Assembly: GCA_012934845.2 (NCBI GenBank) | Contig: WNNJ02001912.1 | Span: forward strand, 53,975 to 117,974 | Length of the DNA stretch: 64,000 nt | Reading direction: 5' to 3' | From: Pomphorhynchus laevis | Lineage: Eukaryota > Acanthocephala > Palaeacanthocephala > Echinorhynchida > Pomphorhynchidae | Shown: in pieces, positions 23,690 through 36,040 of the stretch | How the letters are laid out: every line of letters starts with the position of its first letter | Position numbering within the stretch: position 1 is the first letter of the stretch | Notes under the pieces: model-generated | Seen by the model: the letters and a program-made list of their open reading frames with translations, nothing else | The model's database searches: none | Told to the model about the DNA's origin: nothing | Translations under genes and position numbers: made by a program

Positions 23690-23940
23690 AAGGACTTAGG
23701 TTCGATGGTCAAGGACTCAGGATTCAAAAGATCAAAGGAAATCAGGTCTGATGTTCAAGGATTCAGGCCTGATGATTAAGGAAATCAGTATGATGTTCAA
23801 GAACTCAGATATAATGATCAAGGGGTCAGGTATCATGATCATGGGATCAAGTCTGATGACCATGGATTCAGGTATGATTATCAAGGACTCAGGTACGATG
23901 ATCAAGGGCTCAGGTATGATGATCAAGGGTATAGGACTGA
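23690..23940 (+). repeat. 24-bp minisatellite, open on both strands
   Basis: About ten degenerate copies of a 24-bp unit such as 'atgatcaagggctcaggt'. Because 24 is a multiple of three, frames stay open on both strands (MIKGSG-type octapeptides on plus, IIIPESL-type on minus). I regard neither as a gene. Confidence 0.7.
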
Positions 23941-24233
23941 AAAGAAGGAATTATATCGATGTCACAAGCCAAGATTATATTTGGCGTATACCGGCATTTA
24001 CAATGAGAACGTTTTACTTTTATTCGTGTAATTTGGAATCGTGATTTAAATCTAATATATTTTAAGTTACTACAATATTTGTATTATTAATTTACACCAG
24101 AGTGAGCAAAAGCTCGTTACAAGATGAGTCACAATAGTCACAAAGTTAAAATAAAAAATGAAAAAATGTAATGTAATTGTAGTCACAAAGTTCTTCAATC
24201 GTCGTTTGAATGCAGTTTTTAATGTACATGTTA

Positions 24234-26543
24234 CTATGTGAACAGGTAGATTGTTCCATACAGTGCGCACCCTATCTGGTAAACCTCTGCATACATCTCT
24301 GATGTGCCGTTTTGCCATGATGTGAAGGCCGTGACCTCTGAGTGTTGATTCCTTGCGGATGGGAGGATATTTGTCAAAGGATGATCACGACAATTTACGG
24401 CTGCCCATGTCATCATCAAGTCCGATATTAATAGAGACTTTTCTATTGATGTAACGCCTAGCAAGTGAATTCTATTTTCAAATGGTAAGCCTCTTATCGA
24501 GGGAACCAAATGCGTTGCATTGTGTAGCACCTTTTCATTATTCGTTTGCTCAGTTTTTGATTGAGGATGCGTGGCTTGCGATGCATATAACACGTGACTC
24601 AGAATCAACGATTCATAAAGTTGTTTAAATGACGGAATGTCGACTGCAAATAGTTCTGCGTAGCATAGCAAGAATTTTTAAGCACTTAGTTTTGACTGCA
24701 GCGGAGTTGATATTTGTTTTTAGGTCATCTGTTATTATTAAACCTAGGTCCTTGTATGAGTTGACCATGTTTATTTGCCTTCCGCTTACTTCATATTTTG
24801 CAATATGTCGCCTGCGTCCAATGTGCATATGATCACATTTTTCTGGGTTTATAGTCAAATTCATTGCACCTGCCCAATGCTGCAGGTTCGATATGTCAAA
24901 TTGTAGGATGTGCATGTTGTTGTCGTTTTTGATGGCCCGCCAAATTTTAATATCATATGCATATAGAATACAGTCAGAAGCTATAAGTGGTATTACGCCA
25001 TTGATGTATATATTAAAGAGCGTTGGGCTCAGGACTGAACCTTGTGGAACGCCAGAGTGTAGTTGAATGTTAGATGAAAACGTGTCTCCTATTTTAACCG
25101 TAAATGAGCGACTGTATAAGAAGTCAGAAATCCAATGGAGGATGCAAGTGTGCACATCAATGTCATATAATTTACCGATAAGGATTGAATGGTCTACTCG
25201 ATCAAATGCTCGCGATAAATAAAAAACAATGTTAATGTCGTTTCCGGCGTCTATCGAAGACGCCCAGCTGTGTCTCGCGGTGAGTAAGTTTGTCGTAGTG
25301 GATCTTAGTTTACGAAAACCATGTTGTTGATTATTCATGATTCCCTTCCTGTTGATGAATGTTTCCAATTCAGCAAGCACTATTCGCTCCAAGAGTTTGC
25401 AAGATATGCATATAAGGCTTATTGGACGGTAGTTCGATAAACGTAATTTATTTCCTTTCTTATAGATTAAGCACACTATTGCGGTTCTCCAGTCATCAGG
25501 TAAAATCGATGTATATAACGAGGTAACAAATAGGCATGAAGAGGTGTACACACAGTGATTGCGAGTTCACGTAGGGCAATTGACGGTATACCGTCTGGCG
25601 CAGAGAAATTAGTTCTTGGTAGTCTTATTAGTTCCGAGAATACATTATTTAGTTGAACGATTTTTAGGCGTTCGTCTAGATTAGCTGAGGTACTATTCCT
25701 TTCAAAACGTTCGAACGTTACCTTCTTACTGATTGATGACGGGTTCTCCATTGCAAATTCGTTTGCAAATAAATCAGCAATCGATTTTTGGTCGCATACC
25801 AAGTTGTCCGCGTCGTCCAATACGCATTGTAGTTGAGCGTATCTCGATTTGCTCTGCTTGGTTACAAACTAATAGAATCGCTTTGGGTCAGATCGAATTT
25901 GGGAACATAGATTATACAGGAATGTCCATTGCTCATTACGTTTAATTGACGTCGCGTAGTTTCGAGCTTTTCTGTAAGCCTCGAAAGTGCCGTGCCCAGT
26001 TCTGTATTTGTGAAATGCCAAGTTGCGTTTTTTTGATTGCCTGTCTTACAGAGTGTACGAGCCACTAAGTTGCTTGCCTTGGTTTCGTTTTTACGTTAAT
26101 GGTAGGTGAAAATATGTCAATAATAATTCCAACTTACATGAGGCATATTGAAGTCATCGAAGATTAACATCCCCTTCCTATGCAAGTGACGGTTGATCGA
26201 ATTAATAATGTCGATAGTTCGTGATCTGGGAGAGCGATAAAACAAAACAACAGTAATATGCGATTCCATGTTGGATTTAACTTTGATCCAGATGGGTTCG
26301 TTACCGGTTGAGTTATCAACAGTTGATTCAATAAGTTCACTGTATAGGGGTATCAGAAACAAATATGGCCACACCTCCAGCACGTGAGGTTCTGTCTGCT
26401 CTGTGAACACTGTACCCAGGTATTGCGATTTCAGTATCACTGATCGACGATGAGACCCCTGTTTCAGTAAGTGCTAAGATATCAAAAGTCTCTTCATGTG
26501 TTAAATGAGACAGATCGTCGAGTTTATTCGGTAGGGTCAGCAC
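24234..26543 (-). pseudogene. LINE ORF2: endonuclease and reverse transcriptase (broken)
   Basis: The endonuclease part is spread over frames at 26543-26337 and 26440-26117; the RT over 25820-25476, 25551-24625 and 24671-24234. The RT C-terminal block includes NLTINPEKCDHMHIGRRRHI and KDLGLIITDDLKTNINSAAV. The catalytic motif is ILYAYDIKIW (second Asp kept, first replaced by Tyr). The truncated sister copy at 31.26 kb keeps YADDIKIW, so the change is local to this copy. Confidence 0.8.
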
Positions 26544-27082
26544 ATTAGAAACATTACACGAAAATTGCAGAAGTCATTATTGGACATGAGCGCCATCGGA
26601 GAGTGAACTTTGATATTTGCCCGGTTGAGGTTGTCAAAAATACTATTTAACGGCGTCACTGTTTCTGTGGGGTAGCGGCGCATATAGTACGCATGTGATC
26701 TACTTCGACACAAAGCTTCTGGACGTCCCCATAGGTTACGAGTGATTGCGAAGAGCAAAGTTTGGCCGCCAGTTCATACGCTTGAGTCGCACTACTTGAA
26801 AATTCTGAATTGACAAGTTAATTTCTCCACTTTATCTCATCTCTATTAGTTCCAGTTTAGCGAGTTTTAGTCGAGCTCGTTCGTCTGGATCTAGATCTTG
26901 CAGAATATTCAGTCCGGTATCACGAAGTTTATACCGTTGTGAGAATACATTATATCTCATTGTTTTGTTCTAAAATACCATTTTTAGAAGCCTTGATCTT
27001 CCATCTTGTTGACGCTTACCCACGCGAATTAAATTCACAATACTTATAGCATTAAATTCGTCTACGTTCTTTGATGGCATCA

Positions 27083-28003
27083 TCATAGAGAGAGGACCGA
27101 GCTTATCATATCCGTGTCCTCTTTCAGTCGATAATGATTATTCAAACTGGAAGGTTCCCTCAGACTAGCTACTAGCAAACAGCAGGCACGATATTCCTCT
27201 GTATGTGTAGTAGATCTCCTATGATTTGAATGATTATTACTCGGAGTATCCGATGTTGTCAACGGTAATTGATTGAAAACTTCCTGTGTTGCTTTTGAAG
27301 GAGTGTGGTCGTGATTGTGACTTTGAGATTCGCTTTGTCGGGACATTGGAGATTTTTCTCTTTGACATTTAGTTGAACTATTATCAGGTATTTCCTCCGA
27401 TGTTTTCATCATTCGCAGATGCCGTTGGTTTCTGCTCCACACGCTGGCCGAACTGGGTATTATATGCGCACACGTCGATTTGGGAGCTAGAAGCTGCTCT
27501 GTAGAAACATTATGGAAAGATAGGTCCTCTGGATTTTGTGTGGTTGGCTTAGAAATGGAATATGGAATAGATATATAAGTTATAACAATTTGCGGCTCCG
27601 TCACTGTCTCGGTAGATTTATCATAAACTTGACAAAATCCATCTTGCTACAATACAATTTGCGACTCCTTCACTGTCTTAGTAGATTTATCAGAAATTTG
27701 AGAAATTTCATCCTGCTGCGATGCCATTTCTAATTGATTTAAGCGTTCTATTAACAAGTTGATTTGTTTCGCCGCACAGAATCCGCAGTAGAACGGTGGC
27801 CCGCCACAAGTTTCCTGACCCAAAGCACAATTATGTGTTACTGATGTCCAGATTTGACAGCCGCTAGCGGAGCATTCCACTTGTATGTTCTCGAGCTTGC
27901 CGGTTTTATCGGTATCAACAGAGATTACTCGCTTGGCTTTTGGTAGATTTTTCTTCTTGGCTCTCATTAACTGTAGGATATGTAAATTGATATATAGTAT
28001 CAA
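27083..28003 (-). pseudogene. LINE ORF1 with PHD finger (broken)
   Basis: Two abutting frames. The first (28003-27647, 118 codons) begins with a lysine-rich stretch, carries the PHD-type C-x4-C...W-x3-H-x2-C...C-x2-C cluster and then a short amphipathic helix QINLLIERLNQLEM that may be a coiled coil. The second (27604-27083) is serine/threonine-rich and low complexity. A frame break lies between them. The family role is RNA/chromatin binding during retrotransposition, inferred from CR1 relatives. Confidence 0.65.
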
Positions 28004-28702
28004 TTTATGTAAAATACTCAGTATATTTATGTGTGTATATTATATACGTCAATGATATCTGATGTAATGCTTTAATCGATACTTGAAGCTCAGACAGTTT
28101 TACCGATGAATCGCTGGCTAATCGTTGTATAAGTGAAATTATAGTAAAACCAGTAATTATGCATAATTGTAAGTAGTTTGTAATCAATAAATTTAAATGT
28201 AAGTAGTTAGTTATCAAAGAATTTATTAAACTAGTCTGAACTAGTATGAACAAGTTTTGTGGTTATAAGTCAACATGTGACTTTGCTACCGCGACGCGTT
28301 CAAAATAGTTTTTTTTATATTTAGTAATGTTATAATAGATTTGAACTATTACATTAACAACTATCCGAACGGCTTTTTTAATCTTATTTTCAATAATTGT
28401 TTGACAATTGTAGAAGCTTTTCATTTTGTGCAAGTAGCAAATAAATTTACAAAAGTTCAACTTGACCGTATGAATAGAATACTTTGAGAACAGTTGTTGA
28501 ATTTGCTGTCGGTGTGCAGCATTGCACAATAAATAGAAAATTGATATGTGATCTGTGCTATCGCTATAATGAGGCAAGAATATGCATGCATAATGAGGTC
28601 GTCAACCAATCGGAAACAAGTTTCTATATGCACAAAGGGAGAAGACATTTCGAAGATTTTTTCATTCTGTATCTCGAGTAAATAGTAAATCACTAAAGTT
28701 GA

Positions 28703-29017
<315 letters not shown>

Positions 29018-29034
29018 TTGACTAAGAGTTTGTA

Positions 29035-29040
29035 AATAAA
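29035..29040 (+). terminator. Poly(A) signal of the H4 gene
   Basis: AATAAA 18 bases after the stop codon, in place of a histone stem-loop. Confidence 0.55.
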
Positions 29041-29299
29041 TTTTGTTTATTTTATTTAATAAAATGTTAAATTTGCAAATTAATAATTAATTTTAATAAA
29101 TTAGATGACAGTAGTAATTAGAATAATGTGAATTGTGTTGCAGGTGCAAATTTTTAAGATTTTGAAATGAAAAAAGGTGAAGGTGATATAAGGAGAATAA
29201 CAGGTTGAAGTGATGTTGTGGTTATTAATAAATTAATAAATTTGTCAATTAAAAATTAATCTATACATTACATTTACAGATACTTGTCTACGTATAAAA

Positions 29300-29515
29300 A
29301 ATCAATAAGAATTGACAAATAACGTATCAGATTAAGGATTAAAGGTCATCAAGAGAAACTGTCATGTTATCAGGCATCGAGCCCTATTCCTCGACCAAAC
29401 GTAGCAGTGGGGTTAAATATGTGCTAATGACGTATTTCCTCTAATGAAATTAATTATTTAGTGTACCTTATTCCAATTCAAATTATATTATTTGTTATCC
29501 ATCCGTTAAAAATTT
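29300..29515 (-). repeat. U repeat fragment, reversed
   Basis: Carries the reversed core ('aggtcatcaagagaaactgt', 'ttatcaggcatcgagccc', 'ctattcctcgacc') and the adjoining arm. It lies less than 300 bp past the H4 poly(A) signal. Confidence 0.6.
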
Positions 29516-31035
29516 TCAAAGAATAGTTAAAATTTTAAATAATATGATTTATACTTAATAAAAAATAAATCCAAACTTGGTTGAAAATTAGCAGAAAAAT
29601 GCCGTATCAAGAATACAGTTTCAGTAATTCAGTATTCAATATGTTCGCAAATAATAAATAGAAGATAATGTTTACTGCAATGCTCGAATTTTTCAGTTAA
29701 TCCACAGTGGATGTCACTTGATTTGACTCTTATTGATTGATTATCTAAACTAAATCCACGTTCAATATGAAACGAGTTGTTCAGTCTTAGACCATTGAGA
29801 GTAAACAAAGCTGAGCATTTATCATTAACATTAATTACGGCTCGCAATATCTTCTCATGTTTAATAATTGACTTAGGCTTGTACGATAGGACAGAGTGAA
29901 GATCATCGATACCAGTATTTACAGCTTATAGTTGAAAAATAACAATCGCAAAAAGCTTAATAAGAACTTAATTTACAGCTTACGATATGTAATTTTAACC
30001 AAATATATTATTTTTAACTATTTGCCAGATTACAATTTGCGATTTAAATAATATCATGTTTACTCGTTAATTTAATAATCCAATAAAATTATAATCAAAT
30101 AACTAATAATTCAATAATTATTAATATTTAAATATTAATAATTAATATATTAGATAATTAACAAGATTAGATACATTTAAATTATCTAATCTTGTCATTT
30201 AAAAACTATGATCATATGCTATTATATTTGAACCAAATTTCGAAATTTACCGTTTTTGTAACTGGAAGACATAAGTAAAGAGGTTGCTGTCGGAAAATTT
30301 CATTCAGTATTAATTATAAGTTTTGTGATTATTTTTTTAATTAAAAATTAAAATTTGAATAACTTCGGTAATATTCTAGAATGAAAATACGTTGATCAGA
30401 AGAAAATATAAAACTCAATAAAACTTAACTCTTTGTAATATAAAGGGCGCACATTTAAAAATCAAGAAAGAGGGATGTATCTCACATTATAATGTTTAAA
30501 TATAAAAGTATAGTGTTGATATATTAAATGTAAAAACTAAATTTACAACTAAAAACTAAAAAGCATTTTGAATATTTGCAAAATGCTTGAAAACTGTAAT
30601 TTGTTAAAATAAACACCTGTCGGGGCGCTTGAGTCAACAACTTGAAGATAAAGCGGTCTTTTATGCACATCGGTCTTGCGAAGGATGTAAATACGTAGGT
30701 GTTGAATCTTATATGATGCAACTCGTTATATTCGCAAGAATTGAAAAATACCTTTATGTGTGTCGTCACTTTAATTAATCTGCCAGTTATGCATTTGATG
30801 TACGATAAATCAATTTGCATAACTATAGATGACGGAAAAACATTAGTGTTTATGATAACAGTCATTTATTAAATTGTAAGGTTCTATCTGGGAAGAAATA
30901 ATGGATACTGAGATATAAAAGAAAATTTGCACTCATCGTCTGTTCCAAAAGCCTTAATATCGTAGCTTACTATTCCGAGACAAAATATTTAATGAAATGT
31001 TGTATAACGGGAATAAACTTTTAACTTCATGGAGT
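29516..31035. other. Gene-poor spacer
   Basis: No recognised gene. A minus frame of 113 codons at 30524-30865 has no similarity I know; its middle (30610-30760) is less AT-rich than the flanks and could be an unrecognised repeat or exon. Confidence 0.4.
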
Positions 31036-31039
31036 ATAT

Positions 31040-32118
31040 CATTCAATCCTTATTGATAAATTACATGGCATTGAAGTGCACACTTGCATCCTCCATTGGA
31101 TTTCTGACTTCTGATACAGTCGCTCATTTACGGTTAAAATAGAAGACTCATTTTAATCTAACATTCAACTACACTCTGGCCTTGAGCACAACGCTCTTTA
31201 ATATATACATCAATAGCGTAATACCACTTATAGCTTCTGACTGTATTCTATACGCAGATGATATTAAAATTTGGCGGGCCATTAAAAACGACAACGACGT
31301 GCACATCCTACAATTAGACATATTGAACCTGCAGCATTGAACAGATGCAATGAATCTGTTGATAAACCCAGAAAAATGTGATCATATGCACATTGGACGC
31401 AGGCGACATATTGCAAACTATAAAGTATGCGGAAGGCAAATAAACGTGGTCAACTCATACAAGGACCTAGGTGTAATAATAAAAGATGACCTAAAAACAA
31501 ATATCAACTCCGCTGCAGTCAAAACTAAGTGCTTACTAATTCTTGCTATGCTACGCAGAACTATTCGCAGAGTCGACATTCCGTCATTTAAACCACTTTA
31601 CGAATCGTTGATTCTGAGTCACGTGTTATATGCATCGCAAGCCATACATCCTCAATTAAAAACTGAGCATATGAATATTGAAAAGGTGCTACGCAAAGCA
31701 ACGCATTCGGTTTCCTCGATAAGAGGCTTACCATTTGAAAGTATAATTTACTTGCTAGGCTTTAAATCAATAGAAAAGTCTCTATTAATACCAGACTTGA
31801 TGATGACATGGGCAGCCGTAAACCGTTGTGATCATCCTTTGACAGATATCTTTCCCATCCGCAAGGAATCAACACTCAGAGGTCACGACCTTCACATCAT
31901 GGCAAAACGGCACATCAGAGATGTATGCAGAGGTTTACCAGATAGGGTGCGCACTGTATGGAACAATCTACCTGCTCACATAGTAACATGTACATCAAAA
32001 ACTGCATTCAAACGACAATTGAAGAACTTTGTGACTACAATTACATGACATTTTTCATTTTTTTAAACTTTGTGAATATTGTGAATCACCTTGTAACGAG
32101 ATTTCGCTCACTCTGGTG
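31040..32118 (+). mobile_element. CR1-like LINE, 5'-truncated copy
   Basis: Roughly nine-tenths identical (by eye) to the 3' third of the LINE at 24.07-28.0 kb, but on the opposite strand. It starts inside the RT domain ('ttcaatccttattgataaat' matches the other copy) and ends at the shared 3' end 'tcactctggtgtaaattaat'. The frame at 31350-32048 (232 codons) carries the RT thumb and C-terminus (MHIGRRRHIANYKVCGRQIN, VSSIRGLPFES). YADDIKIW is intact at about 31250. Abrupt 5' truncation is typical of LINE insertion. Confidence 0.88.
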
Positions 32119-32279
32119 TAAATTAATAATAATTAAAGAGAATAATAATGCAATATAATCCTCAATATAATCCTCAATCAGTTGCAGTAGCAAATTTAAC
32201 AGCTTAAACACACAAGGACGTTAATGGGAAAACGTAAGGAAACAGCTAGGACCGACACCAACTATGCTCAACTTCAAGT

Positions 32280-35085
32280 ACAGTGCTCGACACACGACTG
32301 CAGAGTCTGGACAACAATCGCTGTGACAGCAATAAGTCTAAAGAAGACTTCATATATAGATTTTATGCAAATAAACTAATCCGCAACCTCTCCCATAAGC
32401 ACATATTAACATCCAACACGTCCACTCAAACTACCCCCCGTCGTTTCCGACGACATGTCTCCACTCACTGATCCTGTCACCAAAGACTTCCCATCCCATG
32501 ACATTTTCATTCGCGACACCCCCATCCCGTCCCTCCTGTCTAGTTTATCAATATCATACATCCATCAATTGAAATCAAATCAACAAACCTCCACGATCCT
32601 TCCACTCATAACCTATCCTCACATCGATTACCACCTGCTATATTATCTCTAACATCTTTGTCTCCCCTTATCGAACATAGTCCTTTCATATCATCAATTG
32701 CCATCTCTTCAATCGTGATCTCACCCACTCACGTCACTCGTCCTCCTTTACGGAAACGCTTTCCTTCTCGCGATCGTTTTCTCGTCACCCTTGGTCTAAC
32801 TTCCAACCACACCCCGCTTCACTAACCTATTATCCTACGTCGCCATTGAAGAAATCTTGATCACCCCCTTCTCCGGTCCGCCTTGCTCAAATCGCCTCTA
32901 TCTTTTCCACAATAACATCTTCCTCTCCTCACGATCTCAATTTTATTTTCGATTCTGAACTTACATCCACTCTTTATCGTCTCTTGCCCTTCAAACCTCA
33001 CCATCACTGTCAATTGCACCGTGTCTCATGGTTCGACATTCAATGCCTACTATCAAAGCGTCGACTCCGTCATGTTTTTCAAGTCTATCATCGCTCTTTC
33101 AGACGTGATATAAGCTCGCTCACTCCATCACTCCGTGATTCTTATCTTGCTCTCCGCTGGTCTCATCTCCACCTACTACTTACCAAATGTAACTCTATCT
33201 AGCAGCATGAAATCAACACTTCATTAAACTCTAAGTGTCACTGGGTTACTTTTAACTAAATCCTTTCTCGCTCTCTTTGTCTTGTAACATCAATCCCCAT
33301 CATTATACGTCATTTCTCAAGACAAAGTATCCACGTTGCTTTATCACAACCCCGTCTCCATTATATCTAACTGCTAATGGCCTCGCCTTATCCTTCCGAA
33401 ACTCTTTCATCTTCTCCCCGTTTCACCTGCCGAATTCTCAATGTCATCATGTATTTGCCCATCAAAACCTCACATGCCGATCCCTTGCCTACCTCCATAC
33501 CTAAATTCATATGCTCATCAATATCCCATTTTCTTATCATCTTTTTAACTCGACATCCGCAGTCGCATATTCCCTTCACACTAGAAATCAGTCATCGTTC
33601 ATCCCTTCATTAAGGAACACTCCCTCGACACCTTCTTTACTTTTAGCTATCGCCTCATTTCACTCCTCCCTACTCTTTCTAAGCTCTTAGAACGCCTCAT
33701 ATTAATACAGATCAACGTTTATCACTCAATATCCAATATGTAACCTATTTTTCAATCCGATTTCTGATCCAATAACTCCACAGAAATCGTTTGCATTAAA
33801 GTTTAAAACAACCTACTCATTTCTCGTGACAATGCTCTATACTGTATATTTATCTCCCTCGATCTATCCTCCGCCTAACATCGTCGATCATTCCATCATC
33901 CTGTCTCGCCTTCGATAAGATTACGGCTTTGCTTCCACCTCGATAGCAGGGTTTGCCTCATATTTATCCGAACGTACTTTTCGCGTATGTTCTAATTAAT
34001 CCTCCTTCCATTTCATTCCATTTTATGCGGGGTCCCACAAGGTTCAGTCCTAGGTCCCCCGCTTTTCTCTCTTCTACTTGGCGATCTATCTCCGTTTACA
34101 AAACCTTACTTATTTAACGTCATGCAATACGCCGATGACATCATCATCTATACTCATGCAACCAACCATTGCATACACGATATCGCCATTTCTGTCTCCA
34201 ACTGCCTTTTTTCTATCTGCAAACGTCTATCCCATCTTCATCTCATTCTATATCACTACAAGTTCAAAATTATGTGGATCCTCCCTAGTCATCTTAACAT
34301 ATCTCCTCTCCCTGTATATTTTGCCTCATCAATCATATCCATAGTCCACAATCTCACTTTCTTAGGATTCCATTTCGAATGATCACCTTTCCCTTAAACC
34401 CTTCGTCCGCGACAAGGTCCGCTTGTCAGACTTAATTTACTGTGACATCCGCTGTATCCGTTATTTTATCGACTTCCGTTTTTTCATCGCTTCTCTTCTT
34501 TACAGAGATGCCTCTTCTTTCATCGCTTCTCTTTCCTGAAATCGATTACTGTCTCAGCCTTTTCGCCAATGTCCCAAAATCTATTATCATATAAGTACAA
34601 CGCATCATCAACTCCGCCTTTCAACTGCTCCTACGTTTCCGTCGCTTAGATCACACATCCACGTATCTTGCCCAACTCTCCCGGTCTACCATCCACATCG
34701 GCATCTAGCTCCACCTTCTCGTCACTTCGTCTCATAGCTGTCGGCTCCCCCATCGTTCATCAACATCTCGTTCATAGACGACACTCGCCTAAACTCTCTC
34801 TATCATTGCGTTCCCGTAATTCCCTCTTACTCTACGTTCCCAATTACTCTAACAACTACAGTCTCCGATCCTTCCTCGTGGCCGCCCCTCGCCTGGAAAC
34901 ATCTCCCTCTCGATGTCCGTCGCGCTCCCTTGTTTTTCACATTCAGATATCTCCTCCGTTCCCACCTTCTCAACTCGACTTAGATTTTTTTTTGTTTTTG
35001 TCTTCGTGGTCATGTAAGCGTACGCCGGCACGCATTTGCTACGTAAAAATAAATCCTTTAAGAAAATGCGGATTAGAAAGAACAA
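32280..35085 (+). mobile_element. Pyrimidine-rich LINE remnant (Jockey/CR1-like RT)
   Basis: The plus strand is strikingly C- and T-rich and G-poor. Coding remains include a VPQGSVLGPPLFSLLLGDLS block near 34025-34090, QYADDIIIYTHAT at about 34123-34160, and the C-terminal NYSNNYSLRSFLVAAPRLET near 34840-34905. The endonuclease was not recognised. The body is split among frames by many changes. Related C-terminal pieces lie on the minus strand at 36.4-37.7, 38.6-39.9 and 54.0-54.9 kb. The 3' end is near 'cgcatttgctacgtaaaaat' (35030-35050), a motif shared in variant form by the other pieces. Confidence 0.7.
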
Positions 35086-35445
35086 ACTTTAATCCTCAAT
35101 GAGCCATATATTTTAAGCATTTTATTTAACTTGACTGTTTACTTAATTGATTTAACATTCGTTCTGAATGGAATTTTAACTTATAGAATTTTTTTTAATT
35201 TTTTGGAAAATTTTAATTTTTTAAACTTGTCCTTGTATAGATTGCACTAATGATGTTTTCGAAAACATCATTATAAACACATTCTATTTAATATCTCAGA
35301 TATTAAATGTTTAACAACGGATTAATTAATATTCAAAGAAAATTCAACAATTGAAGAACAAAATTTTTAATAGTCGTAATTAGATTAATGACTTAATTGA
35401 AATGAAATGATCATCATTCCCGACACGAGATGTATTAAGATGGAC

Positions 35446-36040
35446 TCATTTAGTCATAATAAAGGAATTGCGTGTTCCTTGTTTAATAATTTGACCTTCT
35501 TTAAACACATACATAGAATCGCTGTACTCAAGTGTAGGTAGACGGTGCGCTATTGTTACACTTGCCCGATTTTCAGATACCGAATTGATTGTTTCCTGTA
35601 CCACGTGCTCACTCTTAGTATCTAATGCAGTTGTTTCGTCTATAAGCAAAATATTTGAGTTATAAATTATTGCTCTCGCTATACAGATTATTTGCTTTTG
35701 TCCTTCACTTACCAAAGATCCTTTATCACCGATAGGTGTATGGTAACCTTCAGGAAATTTCAATATAAAATTATGAATATTTGATGCTTTTGCTGCTTAT
35801 TTTATTTCGTGCATTAATGCATTTCAATTGGTAGCTCCGAGTACTACATTTGGTTGTAATACTCCCAGTCAAAAAGTACTGTTCTTGACCAACAATTCAG
35901 AAATGTCTTCTATACAACGATTTTCACTTTTAAATTAATTTCATCTAAGTATTTGACCGTGTATAGGATCATAAAGTCTTTGAATTAATTGGGTAATTGC
36001 ACTTTTACCGTATCCTGACCTGTCAAAGAGTTCTACGTTT
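35446..36040 (-). pseudogene. ABCB/P-glycoprotein nucleotide-binding domain remnant
   Basis: Minus-strand remains of the second ATP-binding domain of a P-glycoprotein-type exporter. 36030-35770, in shifting frames, reads SGYGKSAITQLIQRLYDPIHGQI, a degraded Walker A and following helix, and ends AAKASNIHNFI. 35763-35446 is open: KFPEGYHTPIGDKGSLVSEGQKQ, IARAIIYNSNILLIDETTALD and VTIAHRLPTLEYSD. The usual signature LSGGQ is VSEGQ, and Walker B is LLIDETT rather than LLLDEAT. With frameshifts and stops upstream, this is a pseudogene. The 35769-36040 part is duplicated at 37958-38229. Confidence 0.8.

Larger units (their letters stand above)
24070..28010 (-). mobile_element. CR1-like LINE with PHD-finger ORF1
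   Basis: Long LINE on the minus strand. ORF1 remains (28003-27083) include a PHD-like cysteine cluster: ECSASGCQIWTSVTHNC then FYCGFC. PHD fingers are known in ORF1 of CR1-like LINEs. ORF2 remains: AP endonuclease (26543-26117; ILALTETGVSSS, GGVAIFVSD, IFDDFNMPHVSW) and reverse transcriptase (25820-24234; NYRPISLICISCKLLERIV, SRAFDRVDHSIL, SGVPQGSVLSPTLFNIYING). The catalytic box reads YAYD instead of YADD, and the ORFs are split by several frameshifts, so this copy is dead. The 3' end lies near 24070-24100, judged from a second copy at 31.0-32.1 kb. Confidence 0.85.

Noticed and set aside
23732-24044. Repetitive-peptide genes on both strands
   Set aside because: Openness on both strands is forced by the 24-bp repeat period; no start context or homology.
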